DNA from: Pancytospora philotis
Taxonomy: Eukaryota; Microsporidia
Assembly (NCBI GenBank): GCA_023647555.1
Contig: JALRLY010000273.1
Location: 67,551-124,509, forward strand
DNA length: 56,959 bases
Direction: 5' to 3'
The notes under the pieces are model-generated. The model worked only from the letters and a program-made list of their open reading frames with translations, was not told where the DNA came from and did not search any database. The position numbers were made by a program, and so were the translations under genes. Below are positions 27,124 to 35,286 of this stretch, in pieces (the stretch's first letter is position 1; each line of letters starts with the position of its first letter).

Positions 27124-27969
27124 TTAGTCGGCCACAAGCAGTGTCTGCGCAACCAAGAACAGCGGGTTGTTCGTGGCCAGACTGTGCTCGCGGCTGCCGT
27201 TGAACCTCTCGACGGCCGCGGCGCACGGACTGCCCGAGAGCGAGCAGCCGACCAGCCGCTGGTCCTTTACGACCATCTCCAGCACCGCGCCTTTGAACGC
27301 AACGCGCAGAACCAGGCGGTTCTCCTCGCAGTGCGTCGTAACGGTCCCGAAAACATTCTCGAGGATCATCTGCAGATGCTGGTGCCACGCGTAGATGTCC
27401 TCGATGTAGCTGTCCGTGTTGATGACCGTCAGCCGCTTCTGCTTGGCGGCCAGCTCGAGCTTGTGCGCACGCAGCTCGGCCTCCTCAGCCCGCCGGGCAT
27501 CCAGGTCGAAGCGCCCGATGGCCTCCTGCGCCTGGTTTATCTGCGCGTAGCTGCTCTTTATTCTGTTCTCGATCGCCTCGAGCTCCTCGTTGAGACTCGA
27601 GTTTATCTGGAGCTTCTCGTCGAGGTGCCGCGTCTGCTCGTACTCCGCCCTGAGCGCCGCCTCCTCCTCCTCGAGCTCGGCCAGCTCGGCGCTCCGCTGT
27701 ATGAGCCGCAGATCCGTGGCGTAGATGTCCAGACTCAGCTGCTTGATCTGCTGGTCCATGTCGCGGTACTGCTGCTTCACCTCCACGAGCTGCGCCTTCG
27801 ACGCCTCGAGCAGCGCCGTCGTGTCCTGGGCGATCGGCGCGTGGATGTTCTGGAAGAAGTCCAGCTTGCTCTTCCGCTCCTTGTACGGGAACTTGTAGTT
27901 GCTGAAGTAGTCTTTGGTGTGCAGGAAGTCGTGCTCGATCGTCGAGAAGTCTTCCTCTGCCTCTGCCAT
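27124..27969 (-). CDS. Coiled-coil protein with globular C-terminus, kinetochore candidate
   Basis: 281 aa. Residues about 45-185 form an almost continuous coiled coil rich in Glu, Gln, Lys and Ala (for example LAELEEEEAALRAEYEQ). A globular domain of about 90 residues follows (WHQHLQMILENVFGTV, RLVLRVAFKGAVLEMVVKD), with a helix then alternating strands, a pattern compatible with an RWD fold. The short N-terminus contains PYKERKSKLDFFQNI. Coiled coil plus RWD is typical of kinetochore proteins (Spc24/25, Spc7/KNL1, Csm1), but I cannot assign one. The ATG at 27969 follows AAATTTTTAGAG, GGACCC and a 10-nt gap. Confidence 0.7.
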   Translation of the reverse strand: MAEAEEDFSTIEHDFLHTKDYFSNYKFPYKERKSKLDFFQNIHAPIAQDTTALLEASKAQLVEVKQQYRDMDQQIKQLSLDIYATDLRLIQRSAELAELEEEEAALRAEYEQTRHLDEKLQINSSLNEELEAIENRIKSSYAQINQAQEAIGRFDLDARRAEEAELRAHKLELAAKQKRLTVINTDSYIEDIYAWHQHLQMILENVFGTVTTHCEENRLVLRVAFKGAVLEMVVKDQRLVGCSLSGSPCAAAVERFNGSREHSLATNNPLFLVAQTLLVAD

Positions 27970-28146
27970 GCGCCTCGTAGGGTCCAACTCTAAAAATTTG
28001 CTTGTGCGGTGGGAGCCTGCGTACATGCGTGCATGCGTGCATGCATGCATCTGTTTCAGCAAAGTAATGTACATTGACACTGCGCAGCAGACACTAGATA
28101 CTAACGAACAGCCATCCGTCTGCAATCCACTCGACAAATAAATTTA

Positions 28147-28956
28147 TTACACGTTGAGCGCCAGGCACTCCAGCTCAAAGTCGCATGTGTTCAGCCAGTA
28201 CTTGTGGATCAGCATGATCACCAGGAACGTGAAGAGCGTCTGGAAGAACAGATTGTCCAGGTTGCCGTCGGTGACCTGCGTGATGGGCCGGCCGCCCACA
28301 AAGGAAAAGAGATTGACTATGACCGCAGTGATGCAGATGAGCGCCAGGATGCCGTAGGCCCAGATGTCCGAGTTTATCTTGCGGAGCTTCGGGAGCTGGA
28401 GCACGAGGTAGCTGAGCAGCCAGAGCGCGTTGATCGCGATGGCCAGGACGATCACGAAGTCGTTCTGCACGTTGCAGGAGAGGAAGACCATGCTCGAAAC
28501 GGCAGCGAAGTACAGCGTGGTCAGGATGCGCATAAAGGTGGAGGACTTCATGCCGACGATGCCGTAGATCCTGTCGATAGTCATGCCCGCGATGAAGATC
28601 GCAAAGTACATCGCGGAGTTGGAGCCGACCTGCAGCACGGCGAGGAGCTGCACCACGCTCGGCGCCATGAGGTGCCCCATGCCGACGAGCGCGAACTGCA
28701 GCGCGTTGGCGGCGATGTAGAGCAGGAAGAACGTGCGCATCTCGCCCTTGCCGATCGACGCGTGCATCGAGTTTACGTGCGATATCATGCGCACGGCGCA
28801 GCACGAGAAGATTATCAGCAGCGAGAGCGTGTAGGGCGACTCGACTGGCACGCCGAACGGATTTTGGGTTTCGCTGTAGTAGTCGCTCTTCTCGTAGTCG
28901 AAGACGGAGCAGAGCGGATGGTTGATCTCGGTGCAAACAAGCTCGGGCGGAGTCAT
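28147..28956 (-). CDS. CHS7: Chitin synthase export chaperone Chs7-like
   Basis: ER membrane chaperone needed for exit of chitin synthase from the ER, which fits an organism with a chitinous spore wall. The 269-aa product has a short lumenal N-terminus with NHPLCSVF, matching the Chs7 N-terminal Cys motif, then seven predicted membrane helices. The best family matches are RMISHVNSMHASIGKGEM after helix 1 (fungal IxHVRSKxTAxGRKE), FFLLYIAANAL, and LAVLQVGSNSAMYFAIFIAG (fungal AVQxGLTSAxxxxLLVNG). Yeast Chs7 is 316 aa. The ATG at 28956 follows TATACAGCCCCG; there is no AAATTT box. The stop is TAATAAATTT, overlapping AATAAA. Confidence 0.82.
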   Translation of the reverse strand: MTPPELVCTEINHPLCSVFDYEKSDYYSETQNPFGVPVESPYTLSLLIIFSCCAVRMISHVNSMHASIGKGEMRTFFLLYIAANALQFALVGMGHLMAPSVVQLLAVLQVGSNSAMYFAIFIAGMTIDRIYGIVGMKSSTFMRILTTLYFAAVSSMVFLSCNVQNDFVIVLAIAINALWLLSYLVLQLPKLRKINSDIWAYGILALICITAVIVNLFSFVGGRPITQVTDGNLDNLFFQTLFTFLVIMLIHKYWLNTCDFELECLALNV

Positions 28957-29395
28957 CGGGGCTGTATAAACAAAGCCATTGTTTGTTTATGCTGGCTGCG
29001 TGCGAAAGCGCGGGGAGGGTCTGCCGGTGCATCCCGTGGATCTGTTTTTATGCGTGTGTTTAGTCTCCAGTCTTTTTCGCGGCCAATTTTGAGGCATGCA
29101 CAGCAGTGGCTCCGCGGGCGCCAACGCCCGAGCGGTGAAAATACAGCTATACAATCAACCATGCTGCAGTTTGAAGTCGCTTATAAGGCTAGTAGTGGCT
29201 TGCATACGCGATGCTTGGCAAATGGGAAGAATGGTTGAAAATACGGGCAGATATGATACACATACCAGTTTACATTACCAATGCATCGTAAGAGCTCCTG
29301 CAAGACGCAGCAATGCTCCATCTTACACCATCACCCGATGTGCCAGAAAAATGACGCATGCTCACGCGTCTAAATAAAAATATTTTCGGTGATGC
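28957..29395. other. Divergent promoter region of CHS7 and SEC59
   Basis: 439 bp without a supported gene. The left end carries the CCCC/TATA-like CHS7 signal on the minus strand; the right end carries AAATAAAAATATTTTCGG before SEC59. Short open frames in between lack promoter boxes. Confidence 0.5.
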
Positions 29396-30292
29396 ATGAA
29401 TTTGGCGAATACGGCCTGCGAAATCGCGGGCGGCGCCCTGTTCATCGCGTCGCTCGGGAGGTTCCTCTCGTCCTTCACGGTCGCCGAGGTCATCCTCCTC
29501 ACGCAGTGCTTTGTCCTGGCGGGGAGCCGCATGCTCTACCGCCCGCTCTCCCAGGCATCCTGCTACGCATTCGCCTTCAGCGACGCGCCGCACGCGCTCC
29601 AGTGCCTGGCCATTCCTTTCATCTTCGACTACAAGCCGTCCGCGGTGGCCGCAGAGCTCGCGGGCCTGCGCTCGGGCGCCTCCGCTCTGCTGCTCAGAAT
29701 CGTCGCTTCAACGACGCTCTGCGCTGCGCTGCAGGCATTCTCCTATCTGTACCTCGACATCAACACGCGCAGAAAGATATTCCACTTCGCGGCGTTTCTG
29801 CTTTTCAGCACGCCCGACCGGCCGCTCGTCCTCCTCGGGCAGCACGCGCTCTACGTCTTCGTCTACCTCGTGCAGACCGCCCTCCCAGAGAAGCTCTTCA
29901 GGGGCTTCCTGAGCGACAGGGACTTCGGCGGCGGCATATTCTCGCACATCTTCCTGCTGGCCGCAGTGCTCTACACCTCCGGCTGTCTGGAGAGCACGGG
30001 CTACACCAAGGCGCTCATCACGCTCTGCATCATGGACTCGTTCGCGTCCATCGCCGGGACCTGCGCCGGCGCGAAGGGCAAGTCCATCCAGGGGCTGCTC
30101 GGCGGGCAGGCTGCTGCCTACATGGCCGAGTACGCGCAGCTCGGGACCGTAGACTGGGCGTACCACCTCACGATGGGCATTCTGGAGTACTCGCTGACCG
30201 TGAACGATAACATTGCGCTCCCGGTGGCCTCGGTCGTTTATTTCAACTACGTCAAGCCGGCCGCCGCACCCACCGCGATGCTGCAGCCCTGA
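29396..30292 (+). CDS. SEC59: Dolichol kinase Sec59-like
   Basis: ER membrane enzyme that phosphorylates dolichol with CTP, the entry point to dolichyl-phosphate for N-glycosylation, O-mannosylation and GPI synthesis. The 298-aa product is strongly hydrophobic with about eight or nine membrane helices. It keeps the family landmarks: NTRRKIFHF (kinase-family RKxFHF), DSFASIAGTCAGAKGKSIQG (nucleotide-binding DxxAxxxGxxxGKxK region) and a C-terminal ILEYSLTVNDNIALPV (family E..T..NDNLxLPL). It is far shorter than yeast Sec59 (519 aa), mainly through loss of N-terminal helices. The upstream signal is an AAATATTTTCGG variant, 9 nt from the ATG at 29396. Confidence 0.88.
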   Translation: MNLANTACEIAGGALFIASLGRFLSSFTVAEVILLTQCFVLAGSRMLYRPLSQASCYAFAFSDAPHALQCLAIPFIFDYKPSAVAAELAGLRSGASALLLRIVASTTLCAALQAFSYLYLDINTRRKIFHFAAFLLFSTPDRPLVLLGQHALYVFVYLVQTALPEKLFRGFLSDRDFGGGIFSHIFLLAAVLYTSGCLESTGYTKALITLCIMDSFASIAGTCAGAKGKSIQGLLGGQAAAYMAEYAQLGTVDWAYHLTMGILEYSLTVNDNIALPVASVVYFNYVKPAAAPTAMLQP

Positions 30293-30398
30293 ACCCAGCG
30301 CATCGGCTCCGGCGGTGCAACCGCATTAAACTGTATGACAAAATTTTCATCGGCCCGGGCGCGTGGGTCGCCCGCACGGCCGTTTCATTTTCACAAAA

Positions 30399-30415
30399 AA
30401 GACCATAACGGTCTT
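30399..30415. other. 6-bp hairpin directly upstream of tRNA-Lys
   Basis: AAGACC at 30399-30404 and GGTCTT at 30410-30415 form a perfect inverted repeat with loop ATAAC, ending 4 nt before the tRNA. It may mark tRNA start-site selection or be chance. Confidence 0.35.
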
Positions 30416-30419
30416 ATTA

Positions 30420-30492
30420 ACCTGGTTAGCTCAATCGGTAGAGCATCAGACTCTTAATCTGAGGGCTGCGGGTTCGAGTCCCGCATCGGGTG
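30420..30492 (+). tRNA. tRNA-Lys (anticodon CTT)
   Basis: The 73-nt cloverleaf closes fully. The acceptor stem ACCTGGT pairs with ATCGGGT, leaving discriminator G. The D arm carries the TAGCTCAATCGG A-box. The anticodon stem TCAGA/TCTGA encloses CTCTTAA, giving anticodon CTT. The T arm GCGGG-TTCGAGT-CCCGC supplies the B-box. There is no intron, and CCA is not encoded. It lies between SEC59 and CDC25. Read as an mRNA, the same bases give a small meaningless ORF. Confidence 0.97.
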
Positions 30493-30497
30493 TTTTT
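30493..30497 (+). terminator. RNA polymerase III T-run terminator of tRNA-Lys
   Basis: Five T residues follow the discriminator base immediately, the usual pol III stop signal. Confidence 0.85.
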
Positions 30498-30652
30498 GCT
30501 TTTATGCTCGCGCGGACGCGTTGGCTGAGAATCAGCAGCGCTCGTTCCTAGTATATTTGAATTGCGGGCGGCGCTTTCGGTGCGTTGCAGCGCAAACGGC
30601 CAGCCCGGCCCACATGCGGCGCTGCGGCGAAAGCATGCTATATACTAAAGAT

Positions 30653-31453
30653 TTAATTTTTTCTGAGGCGCTTCCTGCGACAGGCCTCAGCACATTCTTT
30701 TACATAGCGCTTGTCGTGCATCCGGACGTAGCCCTCGGGGTCGCACAGCAGCGGGTACTCCTTGTAGAAGCGGCTGTACCCGCCCTCCAGCACGTACACC
30801 TCGGGGCAGCTGAGCTTCGGATACTCGTTCGTCCGGCGGTCGGCGTTCCGGAGCCGCCGCGCGAGCGTCGGGCCGCGGATCGACGAGTACTCGCAGTAGA
30901 AGATGAGCGTCTTCGCGCTGCCGAGCAGCTCCTCGACGGCGCCCCCGTCCTCCATGCTGACCGCGCCGCGTATGTGGCCGCCGCGGTACTCGTAGCCAAA
31001 CCGCGCGTCGACGAACAGACAGTCGCGCTTGATCTGCGCCGTGAGCAGCGACGCGGCGGTCTCGGGGCTTATGCGCAGAATGGCATCGGAGCGCCCGGGG
31101 CCGATCGTGGGCAGCGAGCAGTACTCGCCGCAGCGCAGCGGGTTCGTGGCCCCGCTCTGCGGCTGCGGCGCGGAGCGCACGAGCGTCCGGACCGGCACCG
31201 ACTGCTGCAGCCGCCCGAGCCATGTCTGTGTGTTTGTATTCTGCGCCTTGCTTACGAAGACTATTTCGCGCTGCTTCTGCGGCGCTTTGGGATGATCCGC
31301 AAACGGGTTCTCGTAGCTTCGATGCACCACGCACTCGTCGCTCGCATCGTCCTCGTCCTGCAGGAAGGGCTTCTTGTCCAGCAGGCTGATATTCTCGAAG
31401 CACTCCTCGCAGTCCAGAGTGCTGATGTCCCACGAGATATTTTGCAGATTCAT
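30653..31453 (-). CDS. CDC25: Cdc25-like dual-specificity phosphatase
   Basis: M-phase inducer that removes inhibitory phosphates from Cdk1. The 266-aa product has an Asp/Glu/Ser-rich regulatory N-terminus of about 125 residues and a C-terminal rhodanese-fold catalytic domain. LFVDARFGYEYRGGHIRGA corresponds to the conserved DCRFxYEYxGGHI region. The active-site loop YCEYSSIRGP contains C187 and R193 (C-x5-R). YVLEGGYSRFYKEYPLLCDP and YVRMHDKRY complete the family pattern. Yeast and human enzymes are longer because of N-terminal extensions. The ATG at 31453 follows CAATTTTTCCGATTCCGGACCC. With the cyclin at 41506, this is a second cell-cycle regulator in the window. Confidence 0.93.
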   Translation of the reverse strand: MNLQNISWDISTLDCEECFENISLLDKKPFLQDEDDASDECVVHRSYENPFADHPKAPQKQREIVFVSKAQNTNTQTWLGRLQQSVPVRTLVRSAPQPQSGATNPLRCGEYCSLPTIGPGRSDAILRISPETAASLLTAQIKRDCLFVDARFGYEYRGGHIRGAVSMEDGGAVEELLGSAKTLIFYCEYSSIRGPTLARRLRNADRRTNEYPKLSCPEVYVLEGGYSRFYKEYPLLCDPEGYVRMHDKRYVKECAEACRRKRLRKN

Positions 31454-31943
31454 GGGTCCGGAATCGGAAAAATTGATAGGCGGAGAAGACGCAGACTAGG
31501 CGCGGAGGACACAGAGCAACAATAAAATTTTTCAAAATTTTTAATATACTCTGCAGGGCGCGCCTGTGCGCCTGCAGCGCGGTCCCGCCACCTCTCTGGT
31601 GCTGTAGTTCCCCGGCCTGTGCGCTGTGCTGCGCTCTGATGTGTTTAATTAAGATATAGAGTGCGCCATAAACAAGCCTTTATTTATTTACTTTAATTTG
31701 CTGCTCAGTTGGTCTTTGTCTTAGCTCTATCTGGCTGTCTGGTGCCTCTGCTCCCCCTGAGATTGCTCAAAATAAACTTTTGCGGCCATTGCGCGGCCAC
31801 AAAGCAACGCGCCATAAAAATACAACTTGCAGCGCTGGTGCATGGTGCTTTTCATGTGCTTTCCTAGTATGCATGCGACATACAGCTCTCCGTTAATGAG
31901 CGCGGCGCAGATGCCGACCTTAAGGGCCTATTTTTGGGAGCCC
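31454..31943. other. Divergent intergenic region with a doubled AAAATTTTT box
   Basis: 490 bp. Two copies of AAAATTTTT (31524-31532 and 31534-31542, period 10) lie about 70 bp upstream of CDC25 and 400 bp upstream of the next + gene. A GC-rich stretch follows (31553-31635), then AT-rich sequence with TTTATTTA. No gene is recognised; an RNA gene driven by the doubled box is possible. Confidence 0.35.
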
Positions 31944-32504
31944 ATGGACATCGCGGGCGCTTTGGAAAGCTGTGACGCGATTGTGAAGACGCTGGGGGAC
32001 TTCCCGCGCCAGCCGCGGCTTGCGGCCGCACTCAAGCGATTCGTGCCCAGCACGCACGCCGACCGCCTGCGCCGGGAGGAGCTCGCGTTGTGCGCGCCCG
32101 CAGTCGAGAAGATCGTAGGCGAGCTCAATGGCTACATCGCGCGCTACGGCGAGCAGTACGTCGAGGCGGTGCGCGCCCGCTGGGAGTACATCAGCAAACA
32201 GATGAGCGAGAGCGCGCGGGAAACGCGGATCGATGCCGAGCGCGCCAGGCTGTGCAAAGAGATAGAGGGCGGCTCCCAATTCATCTCCGCGCATCTCCGT
32301 AAAGTGGCCTTCGACGAGGAGGACTCGCTGCGGCTTCTCAGCATGGTACACGCGCCTGGGCTGCGCTTCAAGAGCAACCACATAACCGCGGTGCTGCAGC
32401 GGTACGTGGCCGTGGCGTATGAGCCGGTCCCTGCCGCTGATTGCCGCGCCTACGAGAACATCCTTGCGATGTACGGATGCAGCGATGAGCCGCGGCGCGA
32501 CTGA
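31944..32504 (+). CDS. Unknown helical protein
   Basis: I do not recognise this 186-aa protein. It is mostly helical and charged, with a long amphipathic stretch through the middle (VEKIVGELNGYIARYGEQYV and the Arg/Glu-rich segment after it). It has no signal peptide and no membrane span when started at 31944. That ATG follows TATTTTTGGGAGCCC, the commonest promoter form here (also before the aminopeptidase and DHFR genes). The frame is open upstream, with an ATG at 31842 that would add 34 residues including a hydrophobic N-terminus. This alternative would make it secreted and cannot be excluded. Confidence 0.6.
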   Translation: MDIAGALESCDAIVKTLGDFPRQPRLAAALKRFVPSTHADRLRREELALCAPAVEKIVGELNGYIARYGEQYVEAVRARWEYISKQMSESARETRIDAERARLCKEIEGGSQFISAHLRKVAFDEEDSLRLLSMVHAPGLRFKSNHITAVLQRYVAVAYEPVPAADCRAYENILAMYGCSDEPRRD

Positions 32505-32565
32505 AGCGCAGCTCACGCTATTTGCGCGCTGCAATACTGTATCAAAACTGATCAAATAAATTTAA

Positions 32566-32811
32566 TTATTTGCTGCCGCCGTTGAGCTGCTTGTCGTCGG
32601 CCGGCGCGCCGATTTTGGTCTGTATGTCCTCCTGGGCGGTCGCGGTCTTGACCTCTCCCTTGTACTGGTCGGCGGTCTGGCTGAACTTGTCGTTGGCCGC
32701 GGAGTTGATGCGCGCGCTGTCGTAGCGGCCCTGCGACTTGTTGCGCTGGTCCCTGATCATGTTGCCCGTCTCGCCCTTGCCGCCGTTCGAGTTGTTTCCA
32801 AACTGCGCCAT
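32566..32811 (-). CDS. Small hydrophilic protein of unknown function
   Basis: An 81-aa Asn/Gly/Gln/Lys-rich protein with no hydrophobic segment, probably disordered. The only notable feature is repeated polar residues (NNSNGGKGETGN near the start, LNGGSK at the end). No AAATTT/CCC box precedes the ATG, only GGGCGC. The stop is followed by TTAAATTTATTTG, the usual 3' end sequence here, and third-position GC is high, which both support coding. Function cannot be inferred. Confidence 0.55.
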   Translation of the reverse strand: MAQFGNNSNGGKGETGNMIRDQRNKSQGRYDSARINSAANDKFSQTADQYKGEVKTATAQEDIQTKIGAPADDKQLNGGSK

Positions 32812-33185
32812 AGTGCGCCCTTCGTTTTCGTTTTAATACGCCCGCTCCTTTATGGCGCACGAATGGGAGCGGGAGCTGCCCCTTATGCTGTGGGCCAGTC
32901 TTATTTTGTCTGGTGTGCTCCTGTAAACAGGATGCGGTAATCCTTTGTGATTGGCTTAGCTCATCGCGGGAGGCCGGACAGAATATAAGAAGTGCTGGCG
33001 AAATGGCAACCATCAATGAATTTACTTTTGGTATTTTTGCAGCGGCTTTATACGTTGCTCGGGCTTGTATCGCGCCACGCGACTGCTTTATCGTCCTCGT
33101 GTCCGGTGGAAAAAACTGGAGATAGAGCACAACAAAAGTATAAGAGCCCACTAATGTTGACATACCAGAATATGCGCCATGATTA
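32812..33185. other. Intergenic region, nothing recognised
   Basis: 374 bp between two minus-strand genes. It contains the upstream side of the 81-aa gene and the 3' side of the four-helix membrane gene. No supported ORF or RNA is seen. Confidence 0.45.
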
Positions 33186-33833
33186 TTACACGACCGTATC
33201 GACCACCTTGATGCTCTGCAGCGCCTCGGTGTTCATGCCCTGGCGCGACAGCCCCACGATCCTCGGGGGCTCCTCGGGCGCCTTCCACAGGTCGATGCTT
33301 GTGGCGTACCGCAGCATGCCGTACATCAGCAGGTTGCACACCACGGTGATGATTTGCACCATCGAGTAGGTGTGTATCAGCCACTCCATGCCCATCTTGA
33401 CGTACAGGATCGCCTGGTCCTGCTGCTTGATGTTCGTCTTACCGGTAAGGAAGCGCGAGAACTCGAAGGACTGGCCCGAGATCGCGCCGAGGCTGGCGCC
33501 GAAGAACTCGATGTAGAAGATGCGGAAGTACAGCGTAAGCCCCACGATGACGATGGTGGTTCCGATGATGCCCTTTGTGCTGGTGCGCATCAGGAACTTG
33601 CTGCCGCTTGTGCTCGTGCAGTTGTTGAAGATGGCGAGCAGGATGTTCCAGCCGGCGAGGTAGAGCCCTGCGCCGTAGTAGCACAAGAAAAACTCGCGCG
33701 TGACTTTTGTCTCGATGCTCATCAGATCGTGCCGGTACAGCGACATGAGCATAATGACCAAGTTTGCAAGGCCCATGACGATCGCAACGAGCTGTATGCA
33801 GGCTCTGATATTTTTGTACGCAGTGGTTTTCAT
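33186..33833 (-). CDS. Four-helix integral membrane protein, unknown
   Basis: 215 aa with four clear hydrophobic helices, near residues 12-32, 43-65, 82-105 and 150-172, and a hydrophilic C-terminal tail of about 40 residues. No family recognised. The tetraspan layout with a cytosolic tail recalls small ER, tetraspanin-like or MARVEL proteins, but no signature motif is present. The ATG at 33833 follows TATATAAAGCGGGAGTGGGGG, the best TATA-like box in the window, instead of AAATTT/CCC. Upstream in-frame codons span that box and are not coding. Confidence 0.7.
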   Translation of the reverse strand: MKTTAYKNIRACIQLVAIVMGLANLVIMLMSLYRHDLMSIETKVTREFFLCYYGAGLYLAGWNILLAIFNNCTSTSGSKFLMRTSTKGIIGTTIVIVGLTLYFRIFYIEFFGASLGAISGQSFEFSRFLTGKTNIKQQDQAILYVKMGMEWLIHTYSMVQIITVVCNLLMYGMLRYATSIDLWKAPEEPPRIVGLSRQGMNTEALQSIKVVDTVV

Positions 33834-34088
33834 AAGCCGATCCCCCACTCCCGCTTTATATACACGGGACCAATGAAAGCCGGCCGGCCCATTGGTGGCT
33901 CGGGCGCCAGCGATGCCTATTGGCGGGCAGCTCGCCCCTGTGGTGTGCGCCAAGAGCTTGGAATGGTGCATGACCAATTGTGGAGGTTGGCGTGTGTGCC
34001 CACAGCCGCAGTACTTATGCTGCCCGGGCCTCTAGTAATCTGTTACTGGCAATCTAACTACCGTTTCTGCACACCGAGCTTTTGCTTC

Positions 34089-34499
34089 TCACAGTTTCCG
34101 CAGCAAGCCCCCGATTCTTACTATTTCTTCGAGCCTGACGGGCCGTTTTTTGATGCCGATCTGACGCTTGCGCACGTAGTGCACCCCGCCCTCCTCTTTG
34201 AGGTCTACACGGTGTGCAAGCAGCGGGGCGCAGTCGTGGATGCTCTTGTAGTTGGTCCCCTTGATCCTGTATCGGTTGCCGCTGAGGTAGGACCGGTACG
34301 CCAGGTCCAGCTCGGTATAGTCGTCGATGCCAGACACGAACGAAATGAAGTGCGATACGAAAATATCCCCCATCTGCCGTCTGTGGAGACTGGGATCAGC
34401 GCTGAACCTGCGCGCTTGCTCTGCATGCGCGCGCGTTTTCAGATGCTCCGCGTATGTTTTGTCGACCTTGAAGCTGCGCTGGCAGATAGAGCAAAACAT
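34089..34499 (-). CDS. KIN17-like zinc-finger, winged-helix protein
   Basis: Small homologue (136 aa) of the conserved nuclear protein KIN17, linked to DNA replication, repair and RNA processing in other eukaryotes. The N-terminus has a C2H2 finger (CSICQRSFKVDKTYAEHLKT followed by RAH). The following RRFSADPSLHRRQMGDIFVS and FISFVSGIDDYTELDLAYRS line up with the KIN17 stretch from the finger into the winged-helix domain, and GGVHYVRKRQIGI resembles its last strand (GWYIQYI). The long C-terminal tandem SH3/KOW part of KIN17 is missing, as expected in a reduced genome. The ATG at 34499 follows AATCCCC directly. Confidence 0.65.
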   Translation of the reverse strand: MFCSICQRSFKVDKTYAEHLKTRAHAEQARRFSADPSLHRRQMGDIFVSHFISFVSGIDDYTELDLAYRSYLSGNRYRIKGTNYKSIHDCAPLLAHRVDLKEEGGVHYVRKRQIGIKKRPVRLEEIVRIGGLLRKL

Positions 34500-34682
34500 G
34501 GGGATTGCCGCGGAAGAATTGGATGGGGATGCTGACACAGCTAATTCAAGCAATATATGGGGCTAGGCATCAGCCGATCCCCGGCATTTGATAGCGCAAT
34601 GAATGTATGCACCAGCTCATCGTGGAGCGCGCTTGCCATAGCATCTAAACGCTCCAAGTATCGTTCAACGTAAATTTATTAA

Positions 34683-35078
34683 TCAGGTGGAGGGACAGAA
34701 CGTTTTGAAGATCACGAACGCCGTCTCGTTCACTTCGAGCTCCACCATCGTGCCTTTGATGAACGAGCAGACGCCGGCGAGATGCTTGCCGGCGAACACG
34801 ACCCATCCCTTCGGGTCCTCCTTGTCGAGCTGCTTCTTGAGCTCCTCGGACAGCGCCGGCAGCGAGCCGCTCTTGAACATCTTGTGGATCGTGTCTGAGA
34901 TCACCTTCTTCAGCTTCTCGTCCACGTCGCACTTCTTGAACTTGATCGTTGGCTCTGTTTTCAGCGGCTCCTTGGCCGCTTTCTCGGTCGCCTTTGCGGC
35001 GTCCTTCGCGACATCCTTCGCAGTTTCCTTCGCAGTTTCCTTTACGGACTCCTTCGAGGCTTCCTTAGTGTCTCCCAT
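34683..35078 (-). CDS. Dynein light chain LC8-like with LEA-like N-terminal repeats
   Basis: 131 aa. Residues about 45-131 match the LC8 (DYNLL) fold: DEKLKKVISDTIHKMF helix, a second helix, then WVVFAGKHLAGVCSFIKGTM and ELEVNETAFVIFKTF, corresponding to the LC8 segments WHCIVGRNFGSYVTHE and YFYLGQVAILLFKSG. LC8 is a dimerisation hub used by dynein and many other complexes. The N-terminal 40 residues are unusual: a Lys/Glu/Ala/Thr run (KESVKETAKETAKDVAKDAA) with an 11-residue LEA-like rhythm. The ATG at 35078 is chosen because upstream codons are not LC8-like; only a CCCC box is upstream. The stop is followed by TTAATAAATTTA. Confidence 0.7.
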   Translation of the reverse strand: MGDTKEASKESVKETAKETAKDVAKDAAKATEKAAKEPLKTEPTIKFKKCDVDEKLKKVISDTIHKMFKSGSLPALSEELKKQLDKEDPKGWVVFAGKHLAGVCSFIKGTMVELEVNETAFVIFKTFCPST

Positions 35079-35286
35079 GCTGTGTCTGCCCGGGGATGTT
35101 ATATCTGTTTCGGACGACCAATCAGGGGCGGCGGCCTGTGACTGCGTTTTATGATGCGATCGCGCAGAACAGCGCTGGGCCGGGGCAGGGACCGGTTGCA
35201 CGACCGTTGCAGTAATAAGGACCAAATCCTACGCAGAAGGCGCTGCAAATAATTTATTTTGGGCTGGCATGCGTGTGCCGTGTGCG

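Noticed and set aside
30363..30551. A 62-codon open frame over the tRNA-Lys gene
   Set aside because: The cloverleaf, B-box and T-run terminator fully explain the sequence.
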